A DNA stretch of 64,000 nt from Akkermansiaceae bacterium UBA1315 (GCA_002307065.1 DBTN01000037.1:1-64000), one strand, 5' to 3'. Counted from the first letter of the stretch, positions 1 through 9,140 are shown. Numbers and translations are program-made. Notes: generated by a model not told the origin, from the sequence alone.

Positions 1-31
1 TTCGATGTTGGACGTTCGATGTTCAATGTTC
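1..31. repeat. Intergenic GATGTT-type repeat 3' of ftsA
   Basis: The window opens with iterated units of the type TTCGATGTT / GGACGTTCGATGTTCAATGTTC, directly beyond the ftsA stop codon. Related strings occur at 25078-25104 and 63342-63381, so this is a dispersed short repeat and not a local oddity. It sits between genes here; in the other two places it runs into coding sequence. The left end of the element lies outside the window. Confidence 0.6.
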
Positions 32-32
32 T

Positions 33-1247
33 TTATTTCCCAAACGGCCAGAAAAGGCGGCCGACTTTTCCGAACAATCCGGGCGGGGCGGCTCTTTCGG
101 TTTCGAGGATCTGGGCGTAGCGGATGAGGCCGATGGCGGTGGCGTAGTGCGGATCTTTGAAGCTGGCTTGGACACCGCTGATTTCTGGAGTTTCGGGCCG
201 GTAGATGTCGCGGGCGAAAATGTCGAAGGCGAGTTCGCTGAAACCGCGCATCAAGCTGGTGCCGCCGGTGAGGAAAATCCCGGAACCAATCGCCTCGATG
301 GAACCGGTAGGCAGCCGTTGGGCGACGAGCCGGAGAGTTTCCTCCAGGCGCTGGCGGATGACTTCGTTCAAAATGCTCCGTCGGACTTCGACTTCGGCGA
401 AACCTCGATCGTCGATGAGTTTCGCCATGCCGACCGACCGGGCGGGATCGGCGGACGCGTCGCCTTCGATGATCTTCAGTTTTTCCGCTTTGGAAAAGGG
501 AAGACCGGTCACGAGGTGAATGTCGTTTGTCACATGATCGCCGCCGACCGGTATGCAGCCGGACGCCGCAATCGCGCCGTCGAGATAAAGGGCGTAATCG
601 GTCGTGCCGCCGCCGATGTCGATGACCAGCGCACCGCGTTCACGCTGCTCACGATCCAACGCCATCTGCGCGGTGGCGATCGGCGAAAAGACGACGTCAT
701 CGACTTCGAGCGGCATTTCGCGGACGAGCTTGATGCTGTTTTGAATCCGGTTGCCGATGCCGTGGACAATGTGGAAATCCGACTCGACGGTTTTTCCGAA
801 AAGCCCCACGGGGCTGGTGCCGTGCTCGAGCCCATCGAGCCAATATTTCCGGATGATGGTGTGAAGATAAACGTTGTCCTGCGGGATGTGGACATCGCGA
901 GCGATGTCGCGGGCTTCCTGGACATGCTCGGGAGCGACGGTCGATTCGCCTTCGGGCAACCGGTAGGTGCCGCGATTGTTGATGCCTTGGATGTGCGCAC
1001 CGGAAACGGCGAGAAAAACGCTGCCGATTTCCACATCGCTGGCGTCTTCCGCTTTCACCAGCGCATCCTTCAAACAAGCGCGTGCCTGAGGAAAATCGTA
1101 GATTTCCCCTTTGCGGACGCCGGCGGTTTTGGTGACGCCGATGCCGAGGATTTTCACCGCAGAGTCGGGTTTGACCTCACCGACGACCATGCAGGTTTTG
1201 CTGGTGCCGATTTCGAGACCGACGTGAATTTTCGAGCGACGTGCCAT
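33..1247 (-). CDS. ftsA: Cell division protein FtsA
   Basis: 404-aa actin-like ATPase that tethers FtsZ to the inner membrane and recruits later divisome proteins. The N-terminus has the phosphate-1 motif GLEIGTSKTCMVVG (about residues 10-23). An SHS2 (1C) segment follows around residues 85-165, then the second phosphate motif VIDIGGGTTDYALY near 210 and an LTGGTSLMRGF adenosine motif near 330. The C-terminus (PPGLFGKVGRLFWPFGK) fits the usual amphipathic membrane-targeting helix. It is the last dcw gene in the window, 20 bp after ftsQ and in the same direction. ftsZ would be expected next, beyond position 1. Length is normal for the family and I see nothing broken. Confidence 0.96.
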   Translation of the reverse strand: MARRSKIHVGLEIGTSKTCMVVGEVKPDSAVKILGIGVTKTAGVRKGEIYDFPQARACLKDALVKAEDASDVEIGSVFLAVSGAHIQGINNRGTYRLPEGESTVAPEHVQEARDIARDVHIPQDNVYLHTIIRKYWLDGLEHGTSPVGLFGKTVESDFHIVHGIGNRIQNSIKLVREMPLEVDDVVFSPIATAQMALDREQRERGALVIDIGGGTTDYALYLDGAIAASGCIPVGGDHVTNDIHLVTGLPFSKAEKLKIIEGDASADPARSVGMAKLIDDRGFAEVEVRRSILNEVIRQRLEETLRLVAQRLPTGSIEAIGSGIFLTGGTSLMRGFSELAFDIFARDIYRPETPEISGVQASFKDPHYATAIGLIRYAQILETERAAPPGLFGKVGRLFWPFGK

Positions 1248-1267
1248 GGGGATGTAAGCGGAAAAAA

Positions 1268-2251
1268 TCAGCCGCGGTTAAGAAGGGTGTTGAGATCGCG
1301 GGTGCGGCGGTCTTCGCGAATTTCGTCCGGAGTCGGTTCGAGAACCGGAATCGCGCGCGGCGGTTCGGCTTCGTCACGAATGGTAATCGGTACGTTTTCT
1401 TTCGGAATCAGATTGATCGTGGCGATGGAATAATTTTTCCGATGCGCGTGATCGAGAGCGGCGCGGAAATTGGAAACCTGCCGTGCGTGATCGCCCAGGC
1501 CGAAGGTCGCTTCGGTGCCTTCGCGGGTGACCAAAGTCAGTGCCCATTCTTTCGTTTGCTCGATCGATTCGATCCAGTGAATCGACTCGGCATCTTCCTC
1601 CTCAGCGACGGAGAGCAGGCGGAAACAATGCTCCAGTTCGGGATGACGGACTTTTTCGCCAGGGATGATCGAGTGATCCTCGCGAACCGGGAGATGGATC
1701 ACCGGCAGGTGCGCTGCGGTTTCGAACTGAAGCGGCGGACAGGCATAGGCAAATCCTTCGGCGTCCACCAGCATCCCGCCGATCCGTCGCTCGGCGGAAA
1801 TCCCCGCATCGCGGCAGGCGACCCAGGCGCGGGGTTCGCGTGCCGTGACGCGGACCATCAAGGTTCCCGGCAAGTGACGTTCGGCGTGAGCGTCCGCGAT
1901 TTGTGGCAGACTTTTGAGATGGGTGACGACTTTTTCGACGTCGATATCGAACAAGGTCGAATTCACGTCAATCCCCGTCGTGTCGACCAAACCAGCCTCA
2001 TCGATCGCAGGGTTGGGATTGAGATCAATGACCTGCAATTTGAAATCCGGATTTTGATAAAACGCGCGCTGCACCCCTTTCCAGATGCCCCACCCGGCGG
2101 TCACGAGGACGGCGAGGATGCAGGCGAATTTCAAGATCCCGGCAAAAAATTTCAAAAATCCATACCAGGCAATGCGCGGCGACATCACACGTGCTTGCAA
2201 CACGCTGTGGTGAGAACGTCGACGGACTTTGGTGGTATGGCGCTTGAACAT
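1268..2251 (-). CDS. ftsQ: Cell division protein FtsQ/DivIB
   Basis: 327-aa bitopic divisome protein. The N-terminus is basic and cytoplasmic (RRRSHH), followed by one membrane segment at about residues 31-58. A POTRA-like domain follows around 70-140 (FKLQVIDLNPNPAIDEAGLVD), then the beta domain. FtsQ links early cytoplasmic and late periplasmic division proteins. Its sequence is poorly conserved, so the call rests on architecture plus position between ddl and ftsA. The start lies one base beyond the ddl stop, which suggests translational coupling. The C-terminal ~40 residues are charged and proline-rich, probably disordered. Confidence 0.9.
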   Translation of the reverse strand: MFKRHTTKVRRRSHHSVLQARVMSPRIAWYGFLKFFAGILKFACILAVLVTAGWGIWKGVQRAFYQNPDFKLQVIDLNPNPAIDEAGLVDTTGIDVNSTLFDIDVEKVVTHLKSLPQIADAHAERHLPGTLMVRVTAREPRAWVACRDAGISAERRIGGMLVDAEGFAYACPPLQFETAAHLPVIHLPVREDHSIIPGEKVRHPELEHCFRLLSVAEEEDAESIHWIESIEQTKEWALTLVTREGTEATFGLGDHARQVSNFRAALDHAHRKNYSIATINLIPKENVPITIRDEAEPPRAIPVLEPTPDEIREDRRTRDLNTLLNRG

Positions 2252-2252
2252 G

Positions 2253-3173
2253 TTACGAACGGAGCTGAAGGGAAAGTTCGCCGATCGTTTGGCAAAGGGC
2301 CGGAAAGCTGATTCCGGCGGCAGCGGCGGCTTTTGGCAGGAGACTGGTTTCCGTCATGCCCGGGATGGTGTTCGCTTCGAGCACAAAAGGACGGTTTTGC
2401 TCATCGAGCAGCACATCGACGCGGGCGTAAATTTCGATTCCGAGAGCTTGGTAGGCGGCGAGCGCGGCGGCTTGGACCGCGGCGGTGGTTTCCTCATCGA
2501 GATCGGCGGGGCAGATGTATTGGCTGCCTTTTGCGCCGCTGAGCCACGGATATTTGCTCGCCATATCATAAACGCCGTCGGGCGGAATGATGTGAATCAC
2601 GGGAAGTGGCTCACCATTGAGAATGCCGACGGTGAGTTCCTTGCCTTTGATGAATTCCTCAATGAGCACTTCGTCGTATTTTTCGGCAGCTTTCAACAAA
2701 GCTCCGGGAACCTCGGCCTGATCGTGGACGATCTGGATGCCGACGCTCGATCCCTCGAGCGGGGGCTTGATGACAAGCGGCGCATGGATCGTGAGGTTCG
2801 GCAGCAAACCGGGAGTTAAGGCGATCGTTTCGGACTTCGCCGTGGGCACTCCGGCGGCCAGAAATTTTTCTTTCGCCAGCGATTTGTGGATCGCCAGGCG
2901 GCTGCTTTGCAAACCGGCACCGGTGTAGGGAATCCCCTTCTTTTCGAGAATTTCCTGCAGGGTTCCGTCTTCGCCGAAGGTTCCGTGGATGACGTTAAAT
3001 GCCAAATCCGTTCCTTCAGGCAGATCGATTTCCGAACCGGTGACATCCACGCCGACCGCGTCCAGCCCGGTATCGAGCAAGCTTTTCAGCACCGCTTTTC
3101 CCGAAGCGAGTGAGACTTCGCGTTCGGCACCGGGGCCACCCATGAGGACGGCGATTTTTTTTCCAAGGAGCAT
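2253..3173 (-). CDS. ddl: D-alanine--D-alanine ligase
   Basis: 306-aa ATP-grasp enzyme that makes D-Ala-D-Ala for the peptidoglycan stem peptide. Family marks are GGPGAEREVSLASG near the N-terminus, HGTFGEDGTLQ, the ATP-binding stretch VIKPPLEGSSVGIQIV around residue 140, and the Mg/D-Ala site VLEANTIPGMTETSLLP near 265-280. The length is typical of DdlB. It lies in the dcw operon between murC-murB and ftsQ. The 96-bp gap upstream of it holds a TTTAGTACTTAAGATTTAGTGC near-repeat and a palindrome. Confidence 0.97.
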   Translation of the reverse strand: MLLGKKIAVLMGGPGAEREVSLASGKAVLKSLLDTGLDAVGVDVTGSEIDLPEGTDLAFNVIHGTFGEDGTLQEILEKKGIPYTGAGLQSSRLAIHKSLAKEKFLAAGVPTAKSETIALTPGLLPNLTIHAPLVIKPPLEGSSVGIQIVHDQAEVPGALLKAAEKYDEVLIEEFIKGKELTVGILNGEPLPVIHIIPPDGVYDMASKYPWLSGAKGSQYICPADLDEETTAAVQAAALAAYQALGIEIYARVDVLLDEQNRPFVLEANTIPGMTETSLLPKAAAAAGISFPALCQTIGELSLQLRS

Positions 3174-3241
3174 GATTTTATGAGGGAGGATTTAACCGTT
3201 TCGGATTTAGTACTTAAGATTTAGTGCTTTGAGTTCCGCAG

Positions 3242-3257
3242 TCGGACTAAAGTCCGA
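3242..3257. repeat. REP-like palindrome TCGGACTaaAGTCCGA
   Basis: A perfect 7-bp inverted repeat with a 2-nt loop, 12 bp beyond the murC-murB stop. The same arms with a TG loop occur at 56812-56827 as part of a larger nested palindrome. Two copies far apart in intergenic positions point to a dispersed REP-like element and not a gene-specific operator. It could also attenuate transcription between murC-murB and ddl, but no T-run follows. Confidence 0.55.
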
Positions 3258-3269
3258 GATCCAGTTTTT

Positions 3270-5570
3270 TTAGAACGAGGGTTCGTCCTCGCCGAGAATT
3301 TTGACTTCGGTTTCCAGTTCGACGAAGCGTTCTTTGCGAGCTTTGGTTTGGATCGATTCGATGAGCGAGAGGACTTCGGCGGCGGTCGCGCCACCTTGGT
3401 TGACGATGAAATTTCCGTGAACTTCCGAGACGGCCGCGTGGCCGACGCTCGTTCCCTTCAGACCCATGGAATCGACCAAGCGGCCGGCTTGGATCACTTC
3501 CGGATTTCGAAAGATGCAACCGGCGGAAGCAGCAACCGGTTGGGAAACACGCCGTTTATCCCGAGATTCTTCCCAGCGCTGCTTGATGTTTTCCGGCTTA
3601 TCGGTTTTCCCTTTAAAAACCGCTTGCAGGGCGAAATTGCGCCGCAGTTCGGGAACGTTGCGATATTGAGAAACGATTTCCGCGCGTTCACGCGTCCGGA
3701 TCACGCCGTCTTCGTCGAGGAACGTCACGCGGACCACTTGGTCGAACGTTTCCACGCCCATCGCGCCGGCATTCATCCGCAAGGCACCGCCGACATTCCC
3801 GGGGATGCCTTCCATCCATTCAAATCCGCCAATATTGCTGCCACCGGCGATGCTCGCGAGCTTCTTCAAACGGACGCCCGCGCCCGCAGTGATCTCACCT
3901 TTTCCATCGACGGATACTTCGGAAAAGACCCCACCCGTCGGATGAATCACCGCGCCGCGAATCCCGCCGTCGCGGACAAGCAGATTCGACCCACGGCCGA
4001 CGACGCGGACCGGTATGCCGCGCTCCCGACAGTAATCGACGAGAAACGCAAATCCGTAAAAACTGTGCGGCTCCATCCAAAACTGAGCCGGACCGCCGAC
4101 GAGCATGGTCGTGTGGCGTTTCATCGGTTCGTAAAGCGTGCCGTCGATTTCCCCGGCAGGCATCAACGCGCGCATTTCCTCCAGAATTTGGAGATCGTGA
4201 GCGATCCGCGTTCCGGCTTCGTGGACATTTCCCGCACCGAGCGTGATCAATAAATCTCCCGGTTTCAGCGCGTGGCCGACGTCGTGATGGGCGGTCGCCA
4301 GGTTCGGAACCGAAAAAACCGGGACATCGCCCTGAGCTTTCATCGCCTCGACCAACGTCTCGCCGGAAACGCCTTCGATCGGCAGTTCGGACGCGGCATA
4401 AACATCGGTGATGAAAACGAGGTCGGCGGCTTGCAGAACTTTTCCAAAATCTTCGGCCAGTGCTTGGGTGCGCGTAAACCGGTGCGGCTGGAACAACACC
4501 ACTACGCGGCTCGGTTTCAGCGAACGCGCGGTTTGCAAGGTGGCCGCGAGCTCTGACGGATGATGGCCGTAGTCATCGACGATCCGGTAATTTGGCGAAA
4601 GGTATTTCGTTTCGAATCGACGCTTGGCTCCGGCAAACGTCGAAAGGGCACGGGAAATCAGCGCGAATTCCGCACCGGTGCTGTCGGCCAAGGCGATGGC
4701 GGCGAGGGCGTTGAGAATGTTGTGATTCCCCGGGATTCCAAGTTCGACGTCGCCGAGAACGACGCCCTTTTTCTTCACGGTAAACGCCGAAGAACCTTTG
4801 AGATCGCGGATCTCCGACGCGGTGTAATCCGCATCTTCCCAGCCGTAGGAAATCGCGTTTGCCCGGTTTTGACAAAGTTCATTCGCCACCGGATCCTCCG
4901 CGCAATAAACGAGTTTCCCGGTCGTCTGATCGGCCAATTGAGTGAAAACCTCGCGAATGTGATCAAGATCGCGGTAGAAGTCCAAGTGCTCGGCTTCCAT
5001 GTTGAGAATCACCGCGTGTTCCGGATGGTAAAGCGCCAGGGTGCCGTCGCTCTCATCGCCTTCCGCGACCATAAATTCGCCTTCTTCCGACCACTTCGCA
5101 TTGGCCCCGAGAATGGGAATCTCCGCGCCGACGTAGTGACTGGGCCGCAGGCCCGCTTCCCGCATCAGGTGAGCGGTCATCGCGGACGTCGTCGTTTTCC
5201 CGTGAGTCCCGGAAATGATGATGCCTTTGCGGGTGTGCAAAATCGCCGCCAAACATTCCGCGCGGCAAAGCATCGGAATCTTCGCCTCCACCGCAGCGGC
5301 GTAGGCGGGATTCTGCGGACGGATCGCCGAAGAATAAACGACCAGATCCGCGCCTTTGACGACCGCGCCGGTGTGCGGTGAGGAAAATTCGAGCCCGACG
5401 CCCTGCATGCGCTCGGTTTCCGCAGTGGTCACGCGGTCAGATCCGCTGACGCGGTGGCCCATTCCTAAAAGCAAAAGGGCAAGACCGCTCATTCCAGAGC
5501 CCGCCACCCCAATGAGGTGGATTCGCAGTGGATTTTTTCGGTCGGTGAGTCGTTGACTGAGATCGGTCAT
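3270..5570 (-). CDS. murC-murB: MurC-MurB fusion: UDP-MurNAc--L-alanine ligase / UDP-MurNAc dehydrogenase
   Basis: 766-aa bifunctional cytoplasmic enzyme for two consecutive muropeptide steps. Residues 1 to ~470 are MurC: nucleotide-binding GVAGSGMSGLALL near residue 21, ATP loop ISGTHGKTTTSAM near 117, and HHPSELAATL with the C-terminal ligase domain. MurB begins around residue 479 (LYEPMKRHT), with FAD-binding VVGRGSNLLVRDGGIRGAV and GGFEWMEGIPGNVGGALRMNAG. In the SAGCIFRNP motif a cysteine (about C685) stands where many MurB proteins have the proton-donor serine. Its ATG overlaps the murG stop as ATGA, so the two are coupled. No internal stop or frameshift separates the halves. Confidence 0.96.
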   Translation of the reverse strand: MTDLSQRLTDRKNPLRIHLIGVAGSGMSGLALLLLGMGHRVSGSDRVTTAETERMQGVGLEFSSPHTGAVVKGADLVVYSSAIRPQNPAYAAAVEAKIPMLCRAECLAAILHTRKGIIISGTHGKTTTSAMTAHLMREAGLRPSHYVGAEIPILGANAKWSEEGEFMVAEGDESDGTLALYHPEHAVILNMEAEHLDFYRDLDHIREVFTQLADQTTGKLVYCAEDPVANELCQNRANAISYGWEDADYTASEIRDLKGSSAFTVKKKGVVLGDVELGIPGNHNILNALAAIALADSTGAEFALISRALSTFAGAKRRFETKYLSPNYRIVDDYGHHPSELAATLQTARSLKPSRVVVLFQPHRFTRTQALAEDFGKVLQAADLVFITDVYAASELPIEGVSGETLVEAMKAQGDVPVFSVPNLATAHHDVGHALKPGDLLITLGAGNVHEAGTRIAHDLQILEEMRALMPAGEIDGTLYEPMKRHTTMLVGGPAQFWMEPHSFYGFAFLVDYCRERGIPVRVVGRGSNLLVRDGGIRGAVIHPTGGVFSEVSVDGKGEITAGAGVRLKKLASIAGGSNIGGFEWMEGIPGNVGGALRMNAGAMGVETFDQVVRVTFLDEDGVIRTRERAEIVSQYRNVPELRRNFALQAVFKGKTDKPENIKQRWEESRDKRRVSQPVAASAGCIFRNPEVIQAGRLVDSMGLKGTSVGHAAVSEVHGNFIVNQGGATAAEVLSLIESIQTKARKERFVELETEVKILGEDEPSF

Positions 5571-6664
5571 GATTTTGAAACGGTGGCTTCGATGGCGGCG
5601 CAGACCCTTTCCGCGGCGTCGGGAACGGCAAGTGCGCGCGCGGCTTGTGCCATGCGTTTGTAAGTTGGCAAGTCTTGGAGAACGGAACTTGCCAGTGAGG
5701 CGAGTTTTTCTGAACTGAGATCGGCTTCCTGAATCAACAACGCGGCTCCAGCTTTCGAAAAAACTTCGGCGTTGCGAGTCTGGTGATCGTCCGCCGCATA
5801 CGGATAGGGCACCAAAATGGACGGCAAACCGGTCATCGCGATTTCCGTCATGCTCGAAGCTCCCGAACGGGCGACGATGAGATCGGCAATGGCATAGGCG
5901 GCGGGCATTTGGTCGCAGAAACCGAGGACTTTATAGCCAGGTCGATTTTTTGCAATTTCCGAAACCCGTTGAAAGTCATTTGCTCCCGCAATGTGCAGCA
6001 CTTGCATCTCCGCAGGCAAACAGGCGGCGGCTTCCGCGCTCAGCTCGTTCAAGCGCCGCGCGCCCTGACTCCCACCGGTTACCACGATCGTCGGGCGCGC
6101 CGGATCCAGCCCGAACAATGCCGCCGCGTCCTCCCGGCTCGGCAGACCGACGATTTCCGGCCGGACCGGGGTGCCGGTCGTGACCGTTTCCCGACCCGGA
6201 AAAAAAGACTTGGCCGCATCGAACCCGAGGAAAATGCGCGTGCAGAACCGGCTGGTCATCACATTCGCCCGACCCGGCCGCGCGTTGGAATCGTGGATGA
6301 ACGTTTTCAGCCCAAGTTGATGGCCGGCGTAAACCGGTGGCAGCGAAGTGAAACCGCCCATGCCAAGCACCGCATCCGCTTGGAAATTCCGAAGAAGTTT
6401 TTTGCAGTGAGTGGTCGTTTTCCAAAGCTTGAGGAGAAACGGCAACATCTTCGGCGAAAGAGTGGCGGGCTTGGCGACCGCAGGAACCGTTTCAAATCGG
6501 AGATGCGTGTATTTCGCGGAAGCTTGAGAATCCACCTTCTTCTCGGAAATCAGCAGCAGGACTTCGTGACCGCGAGCACGCAACGCTTCCGCCACGGCGA
6601 TTCCGGGGAATAAATGGCCGCCGGTGCCACCACAGGCGATGAGAACTTTGAGGGAGTTAGACAC
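5567..6664 (-). CDS. murG: UDP-GlcNAc:undecaprenyl-PP-MurNAc-pentapeptide GlcNAc transferase
   Basis: GT28 enzyme on the inner face of the membrane that adds GlcNAc to lipid I to give lipid II. The N-terminal loop VLIACGGTGGHLFPGIAVAEAL is diagnostic. VVTGGSQGARRLNELSAEAA and the UDP-GlcNAc site IVARSGASSMTEIAMTGLPSILVPYPYA follow in order. I place the start at GTG 6664 because MurG proteins usually begin a few residues before the glycine-rich loop. An in-frame ATG at 6706 would add 14 residues. This is the first gene of the five-gene dcw block on this strand. Confidence 0.95.
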   Translation of the reverse strand: MSNSLKVLIACGGTGGHLFPGIAVAEALRARGHEVLLLISEKKVDSQASAKYTHLRFETVPAVAKPATLSPKMLPFLLKLWKTTTHCKKLLRNFQADAVLGMGGFTSLPPVYAGHQLGLKTFIHDSNARPGRANVMTSRFCTRIFLGFDAAKSFFPGRETVTTGTPVRPEIVGLPSREDAAALFGLDPARPTIVVTGGSQGARRLNELSAEAAACLPAEMQVLHIAGANDFQRVSEIAKNRPGYKVLGFCDQMPAAYAIADLIVARSGASSMTEIAMTGLPSILVPYPYAADDHQTRNAEVFSKAGAALLIQEADLSSEKLASLASSVLQDLPTYKRMAQAARALAVPDAAERVCAAIEATVSKS

Positions 6665-6976
6665 GATGACGCAAAAGTGCGATTGAAAGGCCGGAAAAGA
6701 GCCCATCGGGAACGCTCCGCCGCGCCTCGTTGGGAAAATCTACAGCATTTCTTAATTATCAAGCAATGTCCAAAACCGGTCATGCCAAAATTTCCGGCGA
6801 CATTCCATTTCGCTCACCGCCTGGCCTTCCACCATTTCGGAACGAAAACGCACGATGATGAGGCAATAAACTGGGATCCCTAGCGGCAACCATTAACGCC
6901 CTTCGCAGCCGTGGTTGCCCTCCTGATTTCAATGGGGTTTTTCCTTACTGAATTTTTTCCGGAAGGCCCGGAATTT
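6665..6976. other. Intergenic region between lepA and murG
   Basis: About 310 bp without a convincing gene. It should hold the promoter of the murG-ftsA unit. On the minus strand a TTGCTT hexamer and a TAGATT hexamer 18 bp apart (about 6739-6768) are a weak sigma70-like candidate. An 8-bp inverted repeat GGCAACCA/TGGTTGCC lies at 6885-6892 and 6912-6919. A small TTCCGG/CCGGAA hairpin lies just beyond the lepA stop but has no T-run on the correct side. One ACCGGT lies near 6776. Confidence 0.4.
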
Positions 6977-8776
6977 TCAGTCCCCGCTCTTCAGCACCTT
7001 GATGAAGGCGTCCTGAGGAATGTTCACTTTGCCGAACATTTTCATCTTTTTCTTACCTTCCTTCTGCTTTTCGAGGAGCTTGCGCTTCCGGGAGATATCG
7101 CCGCCGTAGCATTTGGCGGTGACGTTTTTCCGCATGGCGGAAATGGACTCACGGGCGACGATTTTCCCACCGACGGCGGCTTGGATAGCGACGACAAAAA
7201 GGTGGGAGGGAATCACTTCCTTGAGCTTGCCGGCGAGCATGCGGCCATAGCCTTCGGCCTTGTCGCGGTGGACGATGGTGGAGAATGCCTCGACCGGATC
7301 GCCGGCGATGAGCATGTCCATTTTCACCATTTTCGCAGGGCGATAACCGGCGTGTTCATAGTCCATCGAGCCGTAACCGCGGGTCATGGATTTGAGCTTG
7401 TCGTTGAAATCGACAAGAATTTCGGACAGCGGAAGCACGCAGGAAAGCATGACGCGCATGTCATCGATCGTCTCGGTGTTGGTGACTTCGCCGCGTTTTT
7501 CGAGGACGAGTTGCATCATGTCGCCGATGTATTCGCCGGGGACCATGATGTAGACGTTGACGATCGGTTCGCGGATTTCCTGGATCGTTTGCGGTTCGGG
7601 GAAATTCGTCGGGTTATCAACGATCATCTCGGTGCCATCGGTCAGCGTGACGTTGTAAATGACCGACGGATAGGTCGAGATGACGTCCATGTTAAACTCG
7701 CGGCGGAGGCGCTCCTGGATGATTTCCATGTGCAGCAGTCCGAGGAATCCGCAGCGGAAACCAAAACCGAGCGCGGTCGAGCTTTCGGAAGAAAAGGTGA
7801 ACGCGGCGTCGTTGATCTGCAGCTTGCCCATGGCCGCTTTCAGCGCTTCGTAATCGGAGGATTCCACCGGATAAATGCCGGAGAAAACCATCGGCTGGAT
7901 TTCTTTGTAACCCGGTAACGCTTCGGGGCACGGGTGCGTGTTGTCGGTGAGGGTGTCACCGATTTTCGCTTCGTCGGCCGATTTCATGTTGGCAATGATG
8001 TAGCCGACATCTCCTGCGGAAAGGACCGGTCTGGCGCTCATTTTCGGGGTGAAAACGCCGACTTCTTTGACTTCGTAAGTCTTACCGGTGTGCATCAGTT
8101 TGACCCGCTGCCCTTTTTTGACCGTGCCGGAAAAGACGCGCACATAAGAAACGACGCCGCGGTAGGTATCGTAGATCGAATCGAAAACGGAACAACGGAG
8201 GAGCTTGTCCGGATTCTCAACGGGTGCGGGCACGCGGGCGACGACCGCTTCAAGAATTTCCTCGATGCCGATGCCGGCTTTCGCAGAAGCGGGAATCGCG
8301 TCCTCACCCGGAATGGCCAGAATGTCTTCGAGCTGCTTCCGGCATTTCGCGACATCCGCGGCGGGAAGGTCGATTTTGTTGAGCACCGGGATGATCACCA
8401 AGTTCTGGGCGTGAGCGAGGTGAAGATTGGCGACCGTTTGGGCCTCAACTCCTTGCGCCGCATCCACCATCAAGATCGCACCTTCGCAAGCGGCCAAAGA
8501 CCGGGCGACTTCGTAGGAAAAATCGACGTGGCCGGGCGTATCGAGCAGGTTGAGTTTATAGGTTTTTCCATCCCTCGCCTTGTATTCCATCGCGACCGGG
8601 TGGGACTTGATCGTGATGCCTTTTTCCCGCTCGAGGTCCATGGCATCGAGCAATTGTGCCTTTTCATCGCGCTGGGCGACGGTGTTGGTCGCTCCCATCA
8701 AACGGTCGGAAAGCGTGGTTTTCCCGTGGTCGATGTGGGCAATGATGGAGAAATTACGTGTCAGCTCGGTGGACAT
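6977..8776 (-). CDS. lepA: Elongation factor 4 (LepA)
   Basis: 599-aa ribosome-associated translational GTPase. The start at 8776 gives MSTELTRNFSIIAHIDHGKT, the canonical LepA opening; the reading frame stays open for 46 codons upstream but that extension is not conserved. G motifs are AHIDHGKTTLSDRLM, DTPGHVDFSYEV and PVLNKIDLPAAD. The LepA-specific C-terminus (FGKVNIPQDAFIKVLKSG) is present. Length is that of the family. It stands alone between the murG promoter region and the divergent small gene at 8913. No ACCGGT lies between 6777 and about 8020, one of the longer gaps in the housekeeping part. Confidence 0.97.
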   Translation of the reverse strand: MSTELTRNFSIIAHIDHGKTTLSDRLMGATNTVAQRDEKAQLLDAMDLEREKGITIKSHPVAMEYKARDGKTYKLNLLDTPGHVDFSYEVARSLAACEGAILMVDAAQGVEAQTVANLHLAHAQNLVIIPVLNKIDLPAADVAKCRKQLEDILAIPGEDAIPASAKAGIGIEEILEAVVARVPAPVENPDKLLRCSVFDSIYDTYRGVVSYVRVFSGTVKKGQRVKLMHTGKTYEVKEVGVFTPKMSARPVLSAGDVGYIIANMKSADEAKIGDTLTDNTHPCPEALPGYKEIQPMVFSGIYPVESSDYEALKAAMGKLQINDAAFTFSSESSTALGFGFRCGFLGLLHMEIIQERLRREFNMDVISTYPSVIYNVTLTDGTEMIVDNPTNFPEPQTIQEIREPIVNVYIMVPGEYIGDMMQLVLEKRGEVTNTETIDDMRVMLSCVLPLSEILVDFNDKLKSMTRGYGSMDYEHAGYRPAKMVKMDMLIAGDPVEAFSTIVHRDKAEGYGRMLAGKLKEVIPSHLFVVAIQAAVGGKIVARESISAMRKNVTAKCYGGDISRKRKLLEKQKEGKKKMKMFGKVNIPQDAFIKVLKSGD

Positions 8777-8912
8777 GGGCAGAAAAGTCAGCGTGGGCGG
8801 GGCGATGGAAAGCACGGAATAGCCGATAAGGCACGAAAAATAAAGGCAGAACCGGTCTGGGGTGCCGAACGTCTGGCTTGCCGGATTTTTTCCCGACATG
8901 TATAAGTGGGGC

Positions 8913-9140
8913 ATGGAAATGGCGATTACGAGTGATGCCCGGTTTGCCCAGTTGGCAAAAATCCGGCAGGCTCGCGCGCTTTCGCCAGAAATGAAATTTC
9001 GTGCGGGTGGAGATTTATTTGAGGAGGCCTGTATGTGGTCTCTCGCCGGAATCGCCGCCCGTTCTCCCCACCTATCCCCCCAAGAATGCCGCGAAAAACT
9101 CCGAAAGCAGATCCGACAGACAAAGAATCCACGCTGGTGA
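8913..9140 (+). CDS. Small protein paired with a nucleotidyltransferase gene
   Basis: 75-aa soluble protein starting MEMAITSDARFAQLAKIRQARALSP. A helical core holds RQARALSPEMKFRAGGDLFEEACMWSLAGI, then a basic C-terminus (QECREKLRKQIRQTKNPRW). From memory, proteins with the pattern SPEQK..G..LFD.ACR..L.GI lie directly upstream of nucleotidyltransferase genes in planctomycetes and verrucomicrobia; I could not search for this. Its 3' end overlaps the next gene by about 55 bp in another frame, so the two are probably co-expressed. GTGGGG five bases upstream may be the RBS. The function is unknown; a regulatory or antitoxin-like partner is a guess. Confidence 0.6.
   Translation: MEMAITSDARFAQLAKIRQARALSPEMKFRAGGDLFEEACMWSLAGIAARSPHLSPQECREKLRKQIRQTKNPRW

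Noticed and set aside
147..1433. 428-aa open frame on the plus strand opposite ftsA
   Set aside because: Antisense shadow of ftsA in GC-rich DNA. It has no recognisable domain, while the minus strand has a complete FtsA.
1241..2311. 356-aa open frame opposite ftsQ
   Set aside because: Antisense shadow of ftsQ; composition is that of a reverse-strand frame with no domain.
6950..6976. Rho-independent terminator for lepA
   Set aside because: A TTCCGG/CCGGAA hairpin exists, but on the lepA strand it is followed by A, not T.
6911..8905. Two long open frames on the plus strand opposite lepA
   Set aside because: Shadows of lepA. The sequence is rich in Asp/His/Gly as expected from antisense reading of a conserved gene.
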